In this document: positions 56,250-64,000 of the stretch, piece after piece | Numbering within the stretch: the stretch's first letter is position 1 | How the letters are laid out: every line of letters starts with the position of its first letter | Source of the DNA: Raineyella antarctica | GTDB taxonomy: Bacteria; Actinomycetota; Actinomycetes; Propionibacteriales; Propionibacteriaceae | Reading direction: 5' to 3' | NCBI RefSeq assembly: GCF_900092135.1 | Contig: NZ_FMYF01000005.1 | Span: 296,505 to 360,504, forward strand | DNA length: 64,000 bases | Notes under the pieces: generated by a model | Told to the model about the DNA's origin: nothing | Databases searched by the model: none | Seen by the model: the letters and a program-made list of their open reading frames with translations, nothing else | Program-made: the position numbers and the translations under genes

Positions 56250-58431
56250 TCTTCACTGGACGCAGCTGCACTTCGATCAGGGGGTCGACCAAGCCCAGGT
56301 GCACGACTCCTTGACGGCGCTGGCAGTGCTGCCCTTCGCGCCACTTGTCGTACTTGAGCTGATCGGCCGCCACGGGCAGGTCAGTTGGCGGATCGGCGCT
56401 CATGCCAAGGATGTGTCGGCCGTGCGGCGCGCACTTGCCGCCCACATCCTGGGACTGCGACTGACCGACGAGACGTCCGGTGGCACCCTCGACCGGCTCC
56501 GGCTGGCTGCCGCCGTACGTCTCGGCGGATGGAGCCTTCCCCTACGTAAGGAGTCGGCCGAACCGGTTGCACGTGGCCTCTACCGCGTGCTGGCCGGGAC
56601 CACGTCTGACGAAATGATCCGTATTCAGCTGGTCTTGGGACAGCGCTTCACCCCGCGCCGTCTGAGGGACGACGAGCCGGCCGGCGCGGAATCCGCCCGG
56701 CATGTCGCCGAGCATGGCTTCAGGGTGAGTCTTCGCGTCGGGGTGAACGCCAAGTCTGAGGCCAGGGCGCGTGCCCTGGTGCGCGACGTCGGGTCTGCCT
56801 GGCGAGCGCTGGAAGTTCCCGGCGTCATCGTCGAGCTCTGGCGCACCAACCCGCGCACGGTGACCGACGTACGTGCTCCCGGCTGGTGGTCGCTGCGACT
56901 GCGGGTCGACGACCTCGCTCGGCTGGTCGGCTGGCCCATCACGCCCGATCTGCCTGGCCTCCCCGCGGCTCATCCGCGCCTGCTGGCGCCAGTCGGTGCG
57001 CTGAAGTCTGGACGTCGGCTCGGCATCGCCCAAGCCGATCCCTCGGCGGTCGTGCGGGTGTCGGTCGAGGACTCACTGCGGCACCTGCATGTCATCGGAC
57101 CGACCGGCGTCGGCAAGTCCACCCTTCTGGCGCACTTGGCGTTGCAGGATGCGGCCGAGGGTCGCGGGCTGGTGGTGATCGATCCGAAAGGGGACCTGGT
57201 CCGCGACATCCTCGCCCGTCTCCCCGAGGATCGCCGCGACGACGTCGTCGTCCTTGATCCGACGGCCAAGCACGTCGTGGGCATCGACGCGCTCGGCGGC
57301 CCGGCGCCCGATCTGGCGGCCGACACCATCCTGTCTGTCTTCCACGCCCTTTATGCCGACTCGTGGGGTCCACGGACGCAGGACATCATGCACGCCAGCC
57401 TGCTCACGCTCGCCCGTGCCGGTGGACTGCCGCTGGCTCTGGTGCCCGCGCTACTCACCAACGACGGCTTCCGTCACCAGCTGATCGGACGCCTCGCTGC
57501 CGATGATCCCCTCGGTGTCGGCGCCTTCTGGAGCTGGTACGCCGCCCAGTCCGACGCGATGCGCACCCATGCGATCGCGCCCCTGATGAACAAGCTTCGC
57601 CCGCTCATGATGCGCCCCGGGTTGCGGGCTACCTTCGGCCAACAGGACCCGCGCTTCGCGCTCCGAGACGTGTTCGCCAAGCGCCGCATCGTTCTGGTTT
57701 CCCTCGCCGCGGGCAGGCTCGGCCCAGATGGTGCGCAGCTGCTCGGCTCGCTGGTCGTCGCGCTGCTGTGGCAGGCCGCCCTGGAGCGAGTCCAAGTCCC
57801 TGCCGAGCGCCGCCATCCGGTGATGGTCTACATCGACGAGGTCCAGGATTACCTGCACCTGCCGGGCTCCCTGTCCGACGCACTGGCGCAGGCTCGCGGG
57901 CTCGGGGTCGGCTTCACTCTGGCCCACCAGCACCTCGGCCAACTCCCGCCGTCGCTTGAGAGTGCCCTGTTCGCGAACGCCCGCTCAAGGGTGAGCTTCA
58001 CACTCTCGTCCAAGGACGCGCGCACGCTCGCCTCGACCGCGAACGGTCTGCTCGTGCCCGAGGACTTCACCTCGCTGCCCGCCTACCACGCCTACGCCCA
58101 GCTGCTCGTTGAGGGCAGCCCAACGCACCCGGTCTCCCTGCTCACCGAGCCGCTGGCGCCACCGATCAGGCGAGCGGCCGACTTGGCCGAGGCGTCCTCC
58201 AAGACCTACGGGCGGACGGTCGCCGAGGTCGACGCCCGGCTCACTGCCCTGGCGACCGGAACCGATCCCCAGGACGTCCAGAACCCACCTCCGGCGACCC
58301 CGGCCAATACCGCCGCACAGAACCCGTCGGCCGTGTCTACGGACGCACCCAAGGACGGGGAACGGTTCGGCCGACGGCGACGCACCACACCCACGACAAC
58401 ACCACGAAAGGAGAACCCTGATGACAACTAA
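56236..58431 (+). CDS. TraD/VirD4-like coupling ATPase
   Basis: This 731-residue protein has an N-terminal domain of about 280 residues and a RecA-like motor. Walker A is GPTGVGKST (288-296), Walker B is YIDEVQD (532-538), and LVVIDPKGDLV and VGFTLAHQHLGQLP are further conserved segments. The Pro/Thr-rich C-terminal tail is disordered. No clear membrane helices are present, as in conjugation ATPases of actinobacterial elements that act alone. It probably moves DNA during conjugation. It overlaps both neighbouring genes. Confidence 0.88.
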   Translation: MTRPDLHWTQLHFDQGVDQAQVHDSLTALAVLPFAPLVVLELIGRHGQVSWRIGAHAKDVSAVRRALAAHILGLRLTDETSGGTLDRLRLAAAVRLGGWSLPLRKESAEPVARGLYRVLAGTTSDEMIRIQLVLGQRFTPRRLRDDEPAGAESARHVAEHGFRVSLRVGVNAKSEARARALVRDVGSAWRALEVPGVIVELWRTNPRTVTDVRAPGWWSLRLRVDDLARLVGWPITPDLPGLPAAHPRLLAPVGALKSGRRLGIAQADPSAVVRVSVEDSLRHLHVIGPTGVGKSTLLAHLALQDAAEGRGLVVIDPKGDLVRDILARLPEDRRDDVVVLDPTAKHVVGIDALGGPAPDLAADTILSVFHALYADSWGPRTQDIMHASLLTLARAGGLPLALVPALLTNDGFRHQLIGRLAADDPLGVGAFWSWYAAQSDAMRTHAIAPLMNKLRPLMMRPGLRATFGQQDPRFALRDVFAKRRIVLVSLAAGRLGPDGAQLLGSLVVALLWQAALERVQVPAERRHPVMVYIDEVQDYLHLPGSLSDALAQARGLGVGFTLAHQHLGQLPPSLESALFANARSRVSFTLSSKDARTLASTANGLLVPEDFTSLPAYHAYAQLLVEGSPTHPVSLLTEPLAPPIRRAADLAEASSKTYGRTVAEVDARLTALATGTDPQDVQNPPPATPANTAAQNPSAVSTDAPKDGERFGRRRRTTPTTTPRKENPDDN

Positions 58432-59374
58432 CACTGGACACACCCCCGAGGACCGCATTCCGATCGCTGCTCCGCTCGGCTCACCCGACCCCAGCGCAAC
58501 TGACGAAGCCACACAAGCATCGGCCGCATTAGCGGCGCCGAATACCGACACTCTGTCGGTGTCGTCCTCACCGGGGCGGGTCGGCGGCCGCGCTCTCGCC
58601 AAGCTGCGTCACGACCTCACCGAGCGCGACTGGCGCATCCTGCGACTGGTCGGCGACCACCGCTACCTCACCACCCGCCAGATCGAGGGCTTCTGCTTCA
58701 CGAACCTCGGCTCGCCCGAATCGGCCGAACGCACCACTCGGCGTGTACTGGCACGTCTCGCCCACGAGGGTGTGCTGCGAACATTGGCTCGACGCATCGG
58801 CGGCGTCCGTGCCGGATCGGGCGCCACCGTCTACCACCTGGCTCCAGCCGGCGCACGGCTCCTGGCGGGTGATACGGGACGCCACTTCCGCAGCCGCGAG
58901 CCGTCCGAGCGCTTCCTCCTGCACTGTCTCGCGATCGGCGACACCCATCTCGAGCTCAACAGCATTGCCACGCGCGACGCCATCACCTCGATCGAGGTGG
59001 CCCTCGAACCGGCCTGCTGGCGCACCTACACCGGTCCTGGCGGGGAAAGCCGCAGCCTGCAGCCCGATCTCGCCGTCACCGTTCAGGGCGCGGACTACGA
59101 GGACCGTTGGTTCCTCGAGATCGACATGGGGACTGAGTCCATCCCAACGTTGCTGACGAAGTCTGCGCAGTACGACACCTATCGGCGCACCGGCGCCGAG
59201 CAGGCCGCGCATGAGGTCTTCCCCATGGTCTGTTGGCTCATGCTCGGCGCTAAAGCCGATACTCGCGCCGAGCAGCTGCGCCAGCGCCTTCGAGCCAAGG
59301 GCTACCCCAACGGCATGTTCCACGTCTGCACCGAAGACCAGCTCAGCCTCACCCTCACAGGAGCCGTGGCATGA
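58421..59374 (+). CDS. Replication-relaxation family protein
   Basis: The protein has 317 residues. ATG 58421 follows AAAGGAGAACCC. The winged-helix N-terminal part (DWRILRLVGDHRYLTTRQIE, RRVLARLAHEGVLRTL) and the later LEIDMGTESIPTLLTKSAQY match the replication-relaxation family (PF13814) of plasmids and integrative elements. The Asp/Glu pattern in the second half resembles a nuclease-like fold. It probably acts at the element's origin. It shares an ATGA overlap with the methyltransferase gene. Confidence 0.85.
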   Translation: MTTNTGHTPEDRIPIAAPLGSPDPSATDEATQASAALAAPNTDTLSVSSSPGRVGGRALAKLRHDLTERDWRILRLVGDHRYLTTRQIEGFCFTNLGSPESAERTTRRVLARLAHEGVLRTLARRIGGVRAGSGATVYHLAPAGARLLAGDTGRHFRSREPSERFLLHCLAIGDTHLELNSIATRDAITSIEVALEPACWRTYTGPGGESRSLQPDLAVTVQGADYEDRWFLEIDMGTESIPTLLTKSAQYDTYRRTGAEQAAHEVFPMVCWLMLGAKADTRAEQLRQRLRAKGYPNGMFHVCTEDQLSLTLTGAVA

Positions 59375-60408
59375 GTCGGCCCCGCAACCAGATTCTGAAC
59401 GGGGACGCGCTCCAGCGCCTCAAGGAGCTTCCCGACGGATGGGTCGACCAGATCGTCACCAGTCCGCCGTACTTCCGTCTTCGCGACTACGGCACCTCCG
59501 GCCAGTTCGGCCTCGAGGAGACGGTCGAGGACTACGTCGCGACGCTGCGGGCCTGCGTGGCTGCCATGCGGCGCGTCCTCATGGCGACTGGAACCCTGTG
59601 GCTCAACCTCGGCGACAGCTACAGCCTGCACGCGTCCCAGGGTGCCGCCCGCAAGAGCCTGCTCGGTGTCCCCGAACGCGTCCTTCTGGCTCTGATCGAG
59701 GATGGCTGGACGCTGCGTAACAAGATCATCTGGGCCAAGACGAACCCGATCCCGACGAGCGTCGCTGACCGGCTCGCCACTACCCACGAGGTCATCTACG
59801 TCCTCGCGACGAGCAGCCGCTACTACTTCGACCTCGACGCCATCCGCCAACCGCACCGCACGCCAGTGCCTGATCACGTACGACGCCACCAAACGCACCC
59901 GGCGCACCGCAAGCGGTCGACGACCGGCTGGCTGGGGCCTAACGGTGACAGCGACGACGGCCTTGCCGCGCTCAAGGCGCGGGGCATGGTCGGCCACCCC
60001 CTCGGCAAGAACCCCGGCGACGTCTGGCAGATCTCGCCAAGCCACTTCCGGGGCGCCCACTTCGCCACCTACCCCGAGACGCTCGTTCGTCCCATGATCC
60101 GCGCCGGCTGCCCTCACCTACGGTGCAGTCGCTGCCGCGCCCCGTACGCCCACACGATCACGCGCACAGGTACGACAGCCACCCGACAGCCCGAACGACC
60201 CACCTGCCGCTGCAATAGCCCACCCGAGCCAGGCCTCGTGCTGGACCCCTTCCTCGGCTCCGGCACGACCGCGGTCGTTGCCAAGGCCCTCGGCCGCGAC
60301 TGGCTCGGCATCGAGCTCAACCCCGAGTACGTCCAGCTGGCCGAAGCACGCATCGCCGCGGCCCGTCACTCCACCAACGCAACACCCCTGAAAGGAGGAA
60401 CATCATGA
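59371..60408 (+). CDS. DNA methyltransferase of the mobile element
   Basis: The protein has 345 residues. The catalytic TSPPY (30-34) comes before the SAM motif DPFLGSGTT (near 291), the beta-class order typical of N4-cytosine or N6-adenine methyltransferases. Cys clusters (CPHLRCSRC and CRC) may form a zinc site in the target-recognition part. No cognate restriction enzyme gene is adjacent, so it is probably a solitary methyltransferase protecting the element. It is coupled by ATGA to genes on both sides. Confidence 0.9.
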   Translation: MSRPRNQILNGDALQRLKELPDGWVDQIVTSPPYFRLRDYGTSGQFGLEETVEDYVATLRACVAAMRRVLMATGTLWLNLGDSYSLHASQGAARKSLLGVPERVLLALIEDGWTLRNKIIWAKTNPIPTSVADRLATTHEVIYVLATSSRYYFDLDAIRQPHRTPVPDHVRRHQTHPAHRKRSTTGWLGPNGDSDDGLAALKARGMVGHPLGKNPGDVWQISPSHFRGAHFATYPETLVRPMIRAGCPHLRCSRCRAPYAHTITRTGTTATRQPERPTCRCNSPPEPGLVLDPFLGSGTTAVVAKALGRDWLGIELNPEYVQLAEARIAAARHSTNATPLKGGTS

Positions 60409-60995
60409 CCGACAACCACAACCAGCCAGGCGAAAACCACGAGCGCCGACCCGAGCAGCAATATCACCCGCGTATCTGGATCGCCTCGCTTGCCGACTAC
60501 AACGCGGGCATTCTGCACGGCCGCTGGGTCGATGCCACTCAAGACCCCGACGACCTAGAGGCGGCCGCCCGAGAGATCCTCACGTCCAGCCACGAGCCCA
60601 GCGCCGAGGAGTACGCCATCTTCGACTACGACGAGTTCGGCAGCTACCGCGTGCAGGAGTACGACCGGCTCGAAGACGTCAGCCTCATCGCGCGCGGCAT
60701 TGCCGAGCACGGCGACGTCTTCGCCGTCTGGGCCGAACTGCACGACGGCGACCCGGCCATGATGGCCTCTTTCGAGGACGCCTACCTCGGCACCTACGAC
60801 AGCGCTGAGCAGTGGGCCGAACAGCTCCTCGACGACGAGGGCATCCCGCAGCTGCTGGACAAGGCCATCCCAGACGACCTGCGCAACTACGTCTCGATCG
60901 ACTACGAGGCATGGGCACGTGACGCCCAGATCAGCGGCAGCATCCACATCGAAGACCTGCCCGATGGACGCGTCGCCGTCTTCGACGTCACCTGA
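60405..60995 (+). CDS. ardA: ArdA antirestriction protein
   Basis: This 196-residue protein is strongly acidic. The family start PRIWIASLADYNAGILHGRW and later segments rich in Asp and Glu are clear ArdA features. ArdA mimics bent DNA and blocks type I restriction enzymes, allowing a conjugating element to enter a restricting cell. It is coupled by ATGA to the methyltransferase, so protection by modification and by mimicry are encoded together. Confidence 0.93.
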   Translation: MTDNHNQPGENHERRPEQQYHPRIWIASLADYNAGILHGRWVDATQDPDDLEAAAREILTSSHEPSAEEYAIFDYDEFGSYRVQEYDRLEDVSLIARGIAEHGDVFAVWAELHDGDPAMMASFEDAYLGTYDSAEQWAEQLLDDEGIPQLLDKAIPDDLRNYVSIDYEAWARDAQISGSIHIEDLPDGRVAVFDVT

Positions 60996-61083
60996 ACCAA
61001 CCCGGCCGATCCTTCTCGTCGGGAGACTGCAGCCGCATCGTGATCCATCCCGGATCACCGGCTGCACCATCCCGAGGAGATGG

Positions 61084-61126
61084 ACCCACCACAGGTGGGT
61101 GAAGTCCCGAGGAAGGAGGAACCCAC
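61084..61126 (+). promoter_or_regulatory. Competing-hairpin leader before the RHH gene
   Basis: GGTGGGT (61094-61100) can pair with the upstream ACCCACC (61084-61090). Alternatively GTGGGT (61095-61100) can pair with the downstream ACCCAC (61121-61126), which would enclose the ribosome binding site GGAAGGAGGA (61111-61120). The pairings are mutually exclusive. Confidence 0.45.
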
Positions 61127-61129
61127 GTC

Positions 61130-61402
61130 ATGAAGACGCTCGCCATCCGCTTGGAAGACGACCAGCACGCCAAGCTCACCATGCTGGCTCGCCTGGCTGG
61201 CATCTCGGTCACCGACGCCATCCGCGCCGGGGTCGAGGCCCAGATCGAGGTCATGGCTGCCGATCCCCAGATCGCCGCCAAGGCCGACGAACTCCAGGCC
61301 GAGATCGAACGGGAAGCCCGCGAAGCCGCCGCCGCCCTCAGTGCCATGTTCGGCACCGGGAAGCCCAAGCCCCGCGCCACGACACCCAAGACGTCCACGT
61401 AG
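61130..61402 (+). CDS. RHH-like small DNA-binding protein
   Basis: The protein has 90 residues. The N-terminal MKTLAIRLEDDQHAKLTML, then GISVTDAIRAGVEAQ, is the ribbon-helix-helix pattern. A Lys/Glu-rich helix follows. It is probably a dimeric regulator of the mobile element. The ribosome binding site sits in the competing-hairpin leader. An inverted repeat downstream (about 61490-61530) may be its operator or terminator. Confidence 0.75.
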   Translation: MKTLAIRLEDDQHAKLTMLARLAGISVTDAIRAGVEAQIEVMAADPQIAAKADELQAEIEREAREAAAALSAMFGTGKPKPRATTPKTST

Positions 61403-61489
61403 GCGCCCTCCACCCCGCCCGGATGAGGCACGAGTCGTGCATCCAGCACGCTCGCCCTCATCCGGGCTACAACCCCACAAATATGCGAA

Positions 61490-61557
61490 AAATAGGCGGA
61501 ACCTACCGCCAATAAACATTCCGCCTATTTCAATTGCATCGCGCAATTTCATATAAT
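61490..61557 (+). promoter_or_regulatory. Inverted repeats and -10 box upstream of the disrupted leader ORF
   Basis: AAATAGGCGGAA and TTCCGCCTATTT (about 61490-61501 and 61519-61530) form a perfect 12-bp repeat. AATTGC and GCAATT follow at about 61532-61548, then TATAAT at 61552-61557. This is an operator-promoter pattern. The ATG of a short ORF starts 5 bp after TATAAT, which would give a leaderless mRNA. Confidence 0.55.
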
Positions 61558-61574
61558 AGATATGAACGATAACC

Positions 61575-63008
61575 GGCTCTTCACAATCCAAGGTGTAGTT
61601 GGGGTCTGAATCCGCCGGCCTCGAGTAGGCAGCGGGCGATGTAGTTGGTGAGGTTGCGGAAGCCGAGGGCTGATCCTCGCAGGTGTTCCAGTCGGCCGTT
61701 GATGGCCTCGGTGGGGCCGTTCGATGTGCCGGGGCGCTCGAAGTAGGCCAGGACGTCGGCGGCGCGCTTGGTCATCGTGCGGCCGAGGGTGATGATCTCG
61801 GTCAGCGCGCCGGGGACGCCGCTGCTGATGGCCTCGATCACGGCCTGCATCCGGGCGCGGCCCTGGACTGGATCCGGCTCGCGGTAGGCCGCGATCATGC
61901 GCTGGTAGATGGCCCAGGTGGCCTCGACCTCGACGTGGGCGTCACCGGCGAACAGGGCCTCGATGCGTGTCTTCTGCTTGTCGGTGAGCAGGTCGATGCC
62001 GGTATGCAGACTCCGCCGGGCCGAATACAAGGGGTCGCCGGACCGGCCGCGGTGACCGTGGAGGGTCTGTTGGACCCGGCGCCGGCAGCGGTCCAGCGCG
62101 TCGCCGGCCAGGCGGACCACGTGGAAGGGGTCCATCACGGCAGTCGCGTCGGGCAGTTCCTCAGCCGTGGCGGTCTTGAAGCCGGTGAAGCCGTCCATCG
62201 CGACGACCTCCACCCCTGCGCGCCAGTCGGCGGGGCGTTCGGCGAGCCAGGCCTTGAACGCTTGCTTGGAGCGTCCCTCGACCATGTCCAGCAGGCGGGC
62301 CGGACCGGTTCGGTCGCGGATCGGGGTCAGGTCGATGATGACGGTGACGTACTTGTCGCCGCGGCGGGTGTGACGCCACACGTGCTCATCGACCCCCAGG
62401 ACCCGGACCCCGTCGAAGCGGGCCGGATCGGCGATCAACACGCGGCGACCTTCGGCCAGGACCGCGGTGTTCGCGGTGTTCCACGACACCCCGAGAGCCT
62501 GCGCGATCCGGGCCACGCTCAGGTGCTGGCAGACGAGTCCCTCCAGCGCCCACCGCAGCCCCCGACGCGACAGCTTCGCCCGGGTCTCTGCCGCCTGGGT
62601 GGTGTCCTGACGCCAGACGTGGCCGCACTCGGTGCACCGGTAGCGGCGCACGGTGACCTCCAGCAGCGTGGGACGCCAGCCGAACGGCTCGTGCGCCAAC
62701 TGGCGGACAACGGTGTCGCGCGGCTTGCCCTGAGCCCCGCAGCGGTGGCACCAGTCGTCGGGATCGACGACCCGGCAGGCCAGCACGGCCCGGTCCGGCT
62801 CGAGGCGTTGGCCGATGACTTCCAGACCGAGTTCGTCCAGACGGGTGAAGGTGGTCAGGTCCGGACAGCAGAAGGTAGCGTGGGGCACGTCGAGGTCTTC
62901 CCGATGGGCAGTGTGAGAGCTTCCATCTTCGGAAGGCCTCGACCCATCTCCCGTCCCGACGCGCCGCCCAACATCACACCTGCCCTACACCCTGGATTGT
63001 GAAGAGCC
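61575..63008 (-). mobile_element. ISL3-family insertion sequence with intact ends
   Basis: Terminal repeats of 24 bp are GGCTCTTCACAATCCA... (61575-61598) and its near-perfect reverse complement (62985-63008), differing at one base. A perfect 8-bp target duplication CGATAACC flanks it (61567-61574 and 63009-63016). The element is 1434 bp. Intact ends, duplication and transposase suggest a recent insertion. Confidence 0.96.
61581..62888 (-). CDS. ISL3-family transposase
   Basis: This 435-residue protein has an N-terminal zinc-binding part with paired Cys (CHRCGAQGK, YRCTECGHVW) and an HTH (SVARIAQALGVSWNTANTAV). The DDE region follows, with RVLGVDEHVWRH, VVAMDGFTGFK, and a C-terminal GTSNGPTEAINGRLEHLRG. 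All motifs look intact, so the element should be able to move. The stop lies close to one terminal repeat. Confidence 0.95.
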   Translation of the reverse strand: MPHATFCCPDLTTFTRLDELGLEVIGQRLEPDRAVLACRVVDPDDWCHRCGAQGKPRDTVVRQLAHEPFGWRPTLLEVTVRRYRCTECGHVWRQDTTQAAETRAKLSRRGLRWALEGLVCQHLSVARIAQALGVSWNTANTAVLAEGRRVLIADPARFDGVRVLGVDEHVWRHTRRGDKYVTVIIDLTPIRDRTGPARLLDMVEGRSKQAFKAWLAERPADWRAGVEVVAMDGFTGFKTATAEELPDATAVMDPFHVVRLAGDALDRCRRRVQQTLHGHRGRSGDPLYSARRSLHTGIDLLTDKQKTRIEALFAGDAHVEVEATWAIYQRMIAAYREPDPVQGRARMQAVIEAISSGVPGALTEIITLGRTMTKRAADVLAYFERPGTSNGPTEAINGRLEHLRGSALGFRNLTNYIARCLLEAGGFRPQLHLGL

Positions 63009-63091
63009 CGATAACCGTAAACGTGAAGGCGTGAAACGGCTGCAATCATCACCATCGGGGTCAGAACCAAAGAGGAACAATCACCAGGGAT

Positions 63092-63116
63092 GAGCCACCC
63101 GCCAGGCGGGTGGCTC
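63092..63116 (+). terminator. Hairpin before the serine recombinase gene
   Basis: GAGCCACCCGCC (63092-63103) pairs with GGCGGGTGGCTC (63105-63116). It starts at the stop codon of the short ORF and ends 35 bp before the recombinase ATG, a possible attenuator. Confidence 0.6.
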
Positions 63117-63150
63117 TTGCACCCTCACACCTCAGAAAGGAGAACTCATC

Positions 63151-63680
63151 ATGAGTAGTTACGGACGCAAGCAGCGTCGCACCGACGACACCCCGGACAA
63201 GCGACACTGCGTGCTCTACCTTCGTGTCTCGTCGGTCCGCCAGACGCACACGGCCATGGACGTCGACAAGGACGGCAACTCCATCGCCACCCAGCGCGAA
63301 CAGACCACAGCCAAGGCCAACGAGATGAACCTGATCATCGCCAAGGAGTTCGTCGAGCCCGGCGTCAGCGCTCAAACCATCGAGAAGCGCCCAGTCTTTC
63401 GGCAGATGCTCGCCTACGTCTCGGAGCACCCCGAGGTCGGCTACATCATCGTCTACAGCCGTTCGCGTGCCTTCCGCAATGTCGAGGATGCCATGCTGAC
63501 CAGGCGCAACCTGCGCATGCTCGGCGTCAAGCTAATCTCCACCAAGGAGGACTTCGGCGACTCGATCGAAGGCGACGCCATGGCCACCATCTCCGACACG
63601 ATGAACGAGTTGCAGAACCGGCTCAACGGCCAGGACATCAAGCTCAAGATGGCCCACAAGGCCAAGAACGGCGGCACGCT
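63151..63680 (+). pseudogene. Serine recombinase, truncated by IS21 insertion
   Basis: The resolvase catalytic domain is present. It has the active-site Ser in YLRVSSVRQ near residue 25, then SIATQREQTT, IIVYSRSRAFRN and KLISTKEDFGDSIEGD. The start ATG follows GAAAGGAGAAC. The recombinase sequence runs to KMAHKAKNGGT and then turns into unrelated residues at about 63680, where a large serine recombinase would continue with its zinc and coiled-coil domains. The enzyme was probably the element's integrase and should now be inactive. Confidence 0.88.
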
Positions 63681-63712
63681 TGAGTATTTGAAGGCTTGGA
63701 GGCCACTCGATC

Positions 63713-63772
63713 TTGCCGTTGGGGGCCAGTGATATTGCCGGTGGGGGCCAGCGGCCGCCGGGGTGGGGGCCA
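63713..63772. repeat. IS21 terminal repeats, three copies
   Basis: TTGCCGTTGGGGGCCA (63713-63728), TTGCCGGTGGGGGCCA (63735-63750) and a third degenerate copy ending GGGGTGGGGGCCA (to 63772) are likely transposase-binding sites at the IS end. Confidence 0.8.
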
Positions 63773-63793
63773 CCGGCTCCCACCGGCGTCTTG

Positions 63794-64000
63794 TCACTGG
63801 TTCACGGCGGCGTGTTCACGCATGTTGTGGTTGCCGGTGTCGACCCAGATGGTGTTGTGGACGATGCGGTCCATGATCGCGTCGGCGTGGACTCCGGAGC
63901 CGAGTCGCTGGTGCCAGTCCTTCTTCGCGTACTGGGTGCAGAACACGGTTGAGGCGGCGTCGTAGCGGCGTTCAAGTAGTTCCAGCAGCATGCTGCGCAT
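63794..64000 (-). CDS. istB: IS21 helper ATPase IstB, C-terminal part
   Basis: The 68 visible residues (LLELLERRYDAASTVFCTQY, HADAIMDRIVHNTIWV) are the C-terminal part of an IstB/DnaA-like AAA+ protein, which assists IS21 transposase. The 5' part, including the Walker motifs, lies outside the window. It ends in AAVNQ and TGA at 63794. Confidence 0.87.
   Translation of the reverse strand: MRSMLLELLERRYDAASTVFCTQYAKKDWHQRLGSGVHADAIMDRIVHNTIWVDTGNHNMREHAAVNQ

Larger units (their letters stand above)
61562..63092 (+). pseudogene. Short ORF split by the ISL3 insertion
   Basis: Removing the IS and one copy of its target duplication joins 61562-61574 to 63017-63092. This restores a 29-codon ORF beginning MNDNRKREGVKRLQ and ending in TGA at 63090-63092, directly at a hairpin. 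It lies between the TATAAT promoter and the serine recombinase, so it may have been a leader peptide or small regulator. Confidence 0.5.
63681..64000 (-). mobile_element. IS21-family element, right side outside window
   Basis: The left boundary is about 63681, where the recombinase frame is broken. Terminal repeats and an IstB-type gene on the minus strand identify IS21. The rest lies beyond the window. Confidence 0.8.

Overview
The window is high-GC DNA from an actinomycete, probably in or near the Propionibacteriaceae. This rests on gene families and strong GC-rich codon use, not on a marker gene. Supporting families are DUF4192, sucrase/ferredoxin-like, a PdxR-PdxST vitamin B6 locus, a DesA3-type desaturase with its reductase, and Tad pilus genes. 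No rRNA, tRNA or CRISPR array was recognised.

Positions 1-25,000 are mostly core chromosome. In order they hold an acyl-CoA dehydrogenase tail; holA, comEC, comEA, a regulator and leuS on the minus strand; DUF4192; a DedA protein; an L,D-transpeptidase; a conserved glycosylase-like protein; a sucrase/ferredoxin protein and a JmjC-like cupin; and a Gly/Ala/Asp-repeat protein. A MocR-type regulator that runs in frame into a BaeRF3 protein faces pdxS-pdxT across a perfect inverted repeat. A two-gene acyl desaturase system follows, then prepilin peptidase, TadC, TadB and a CpaF/TadA ATPase.

Positions 25,977-28,840 are a rearrangement scar. CpaF and a von Willebrand factor A protein have both lost their N-termini and meet head to head. 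A VOC/PhnB gene is cut by a frameshifted IS30 element, which abuts a second IS30 fragment fused to a C-terminally truncated aldehyde dehydrogenase.

Positions 28,840-40,200 return to core genes: a methyltransferase, an MFS transporter under a TPP riboswitch, a lytic transglycosylase with a Thr/Ser/Pro repeat tail, two YihY/BrkB paralogues flanking an aldo/keto reductase, and an NmrA-like protein.

From about 40,500 to the end is an accessory island. Its left part is a defence operon, hsdM-mrr-hsdS-hsdR-OLD nuclease, with 1-4 bp overlaps between the first four genes. Next come an excisionase-like HTH protein, a DUF3846 protein, and a lone type IV pilin between two paralogues of an unknown family. 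The right part (54,314 onward) looks like a conjugative or integrative element: small proteins, a TraD/VirD4-like ATPase, a replication-relaxation protein, a DNA methyltransferase, ArdA antirestriction and an RHH protein. Its serine recombinase has been hit twice. An ISL3 element with a perfect 8-bp target duplication splits a short ORF upstream, and an IS21-family element truncates the recombinase itself. The element may therefore be immobilised.
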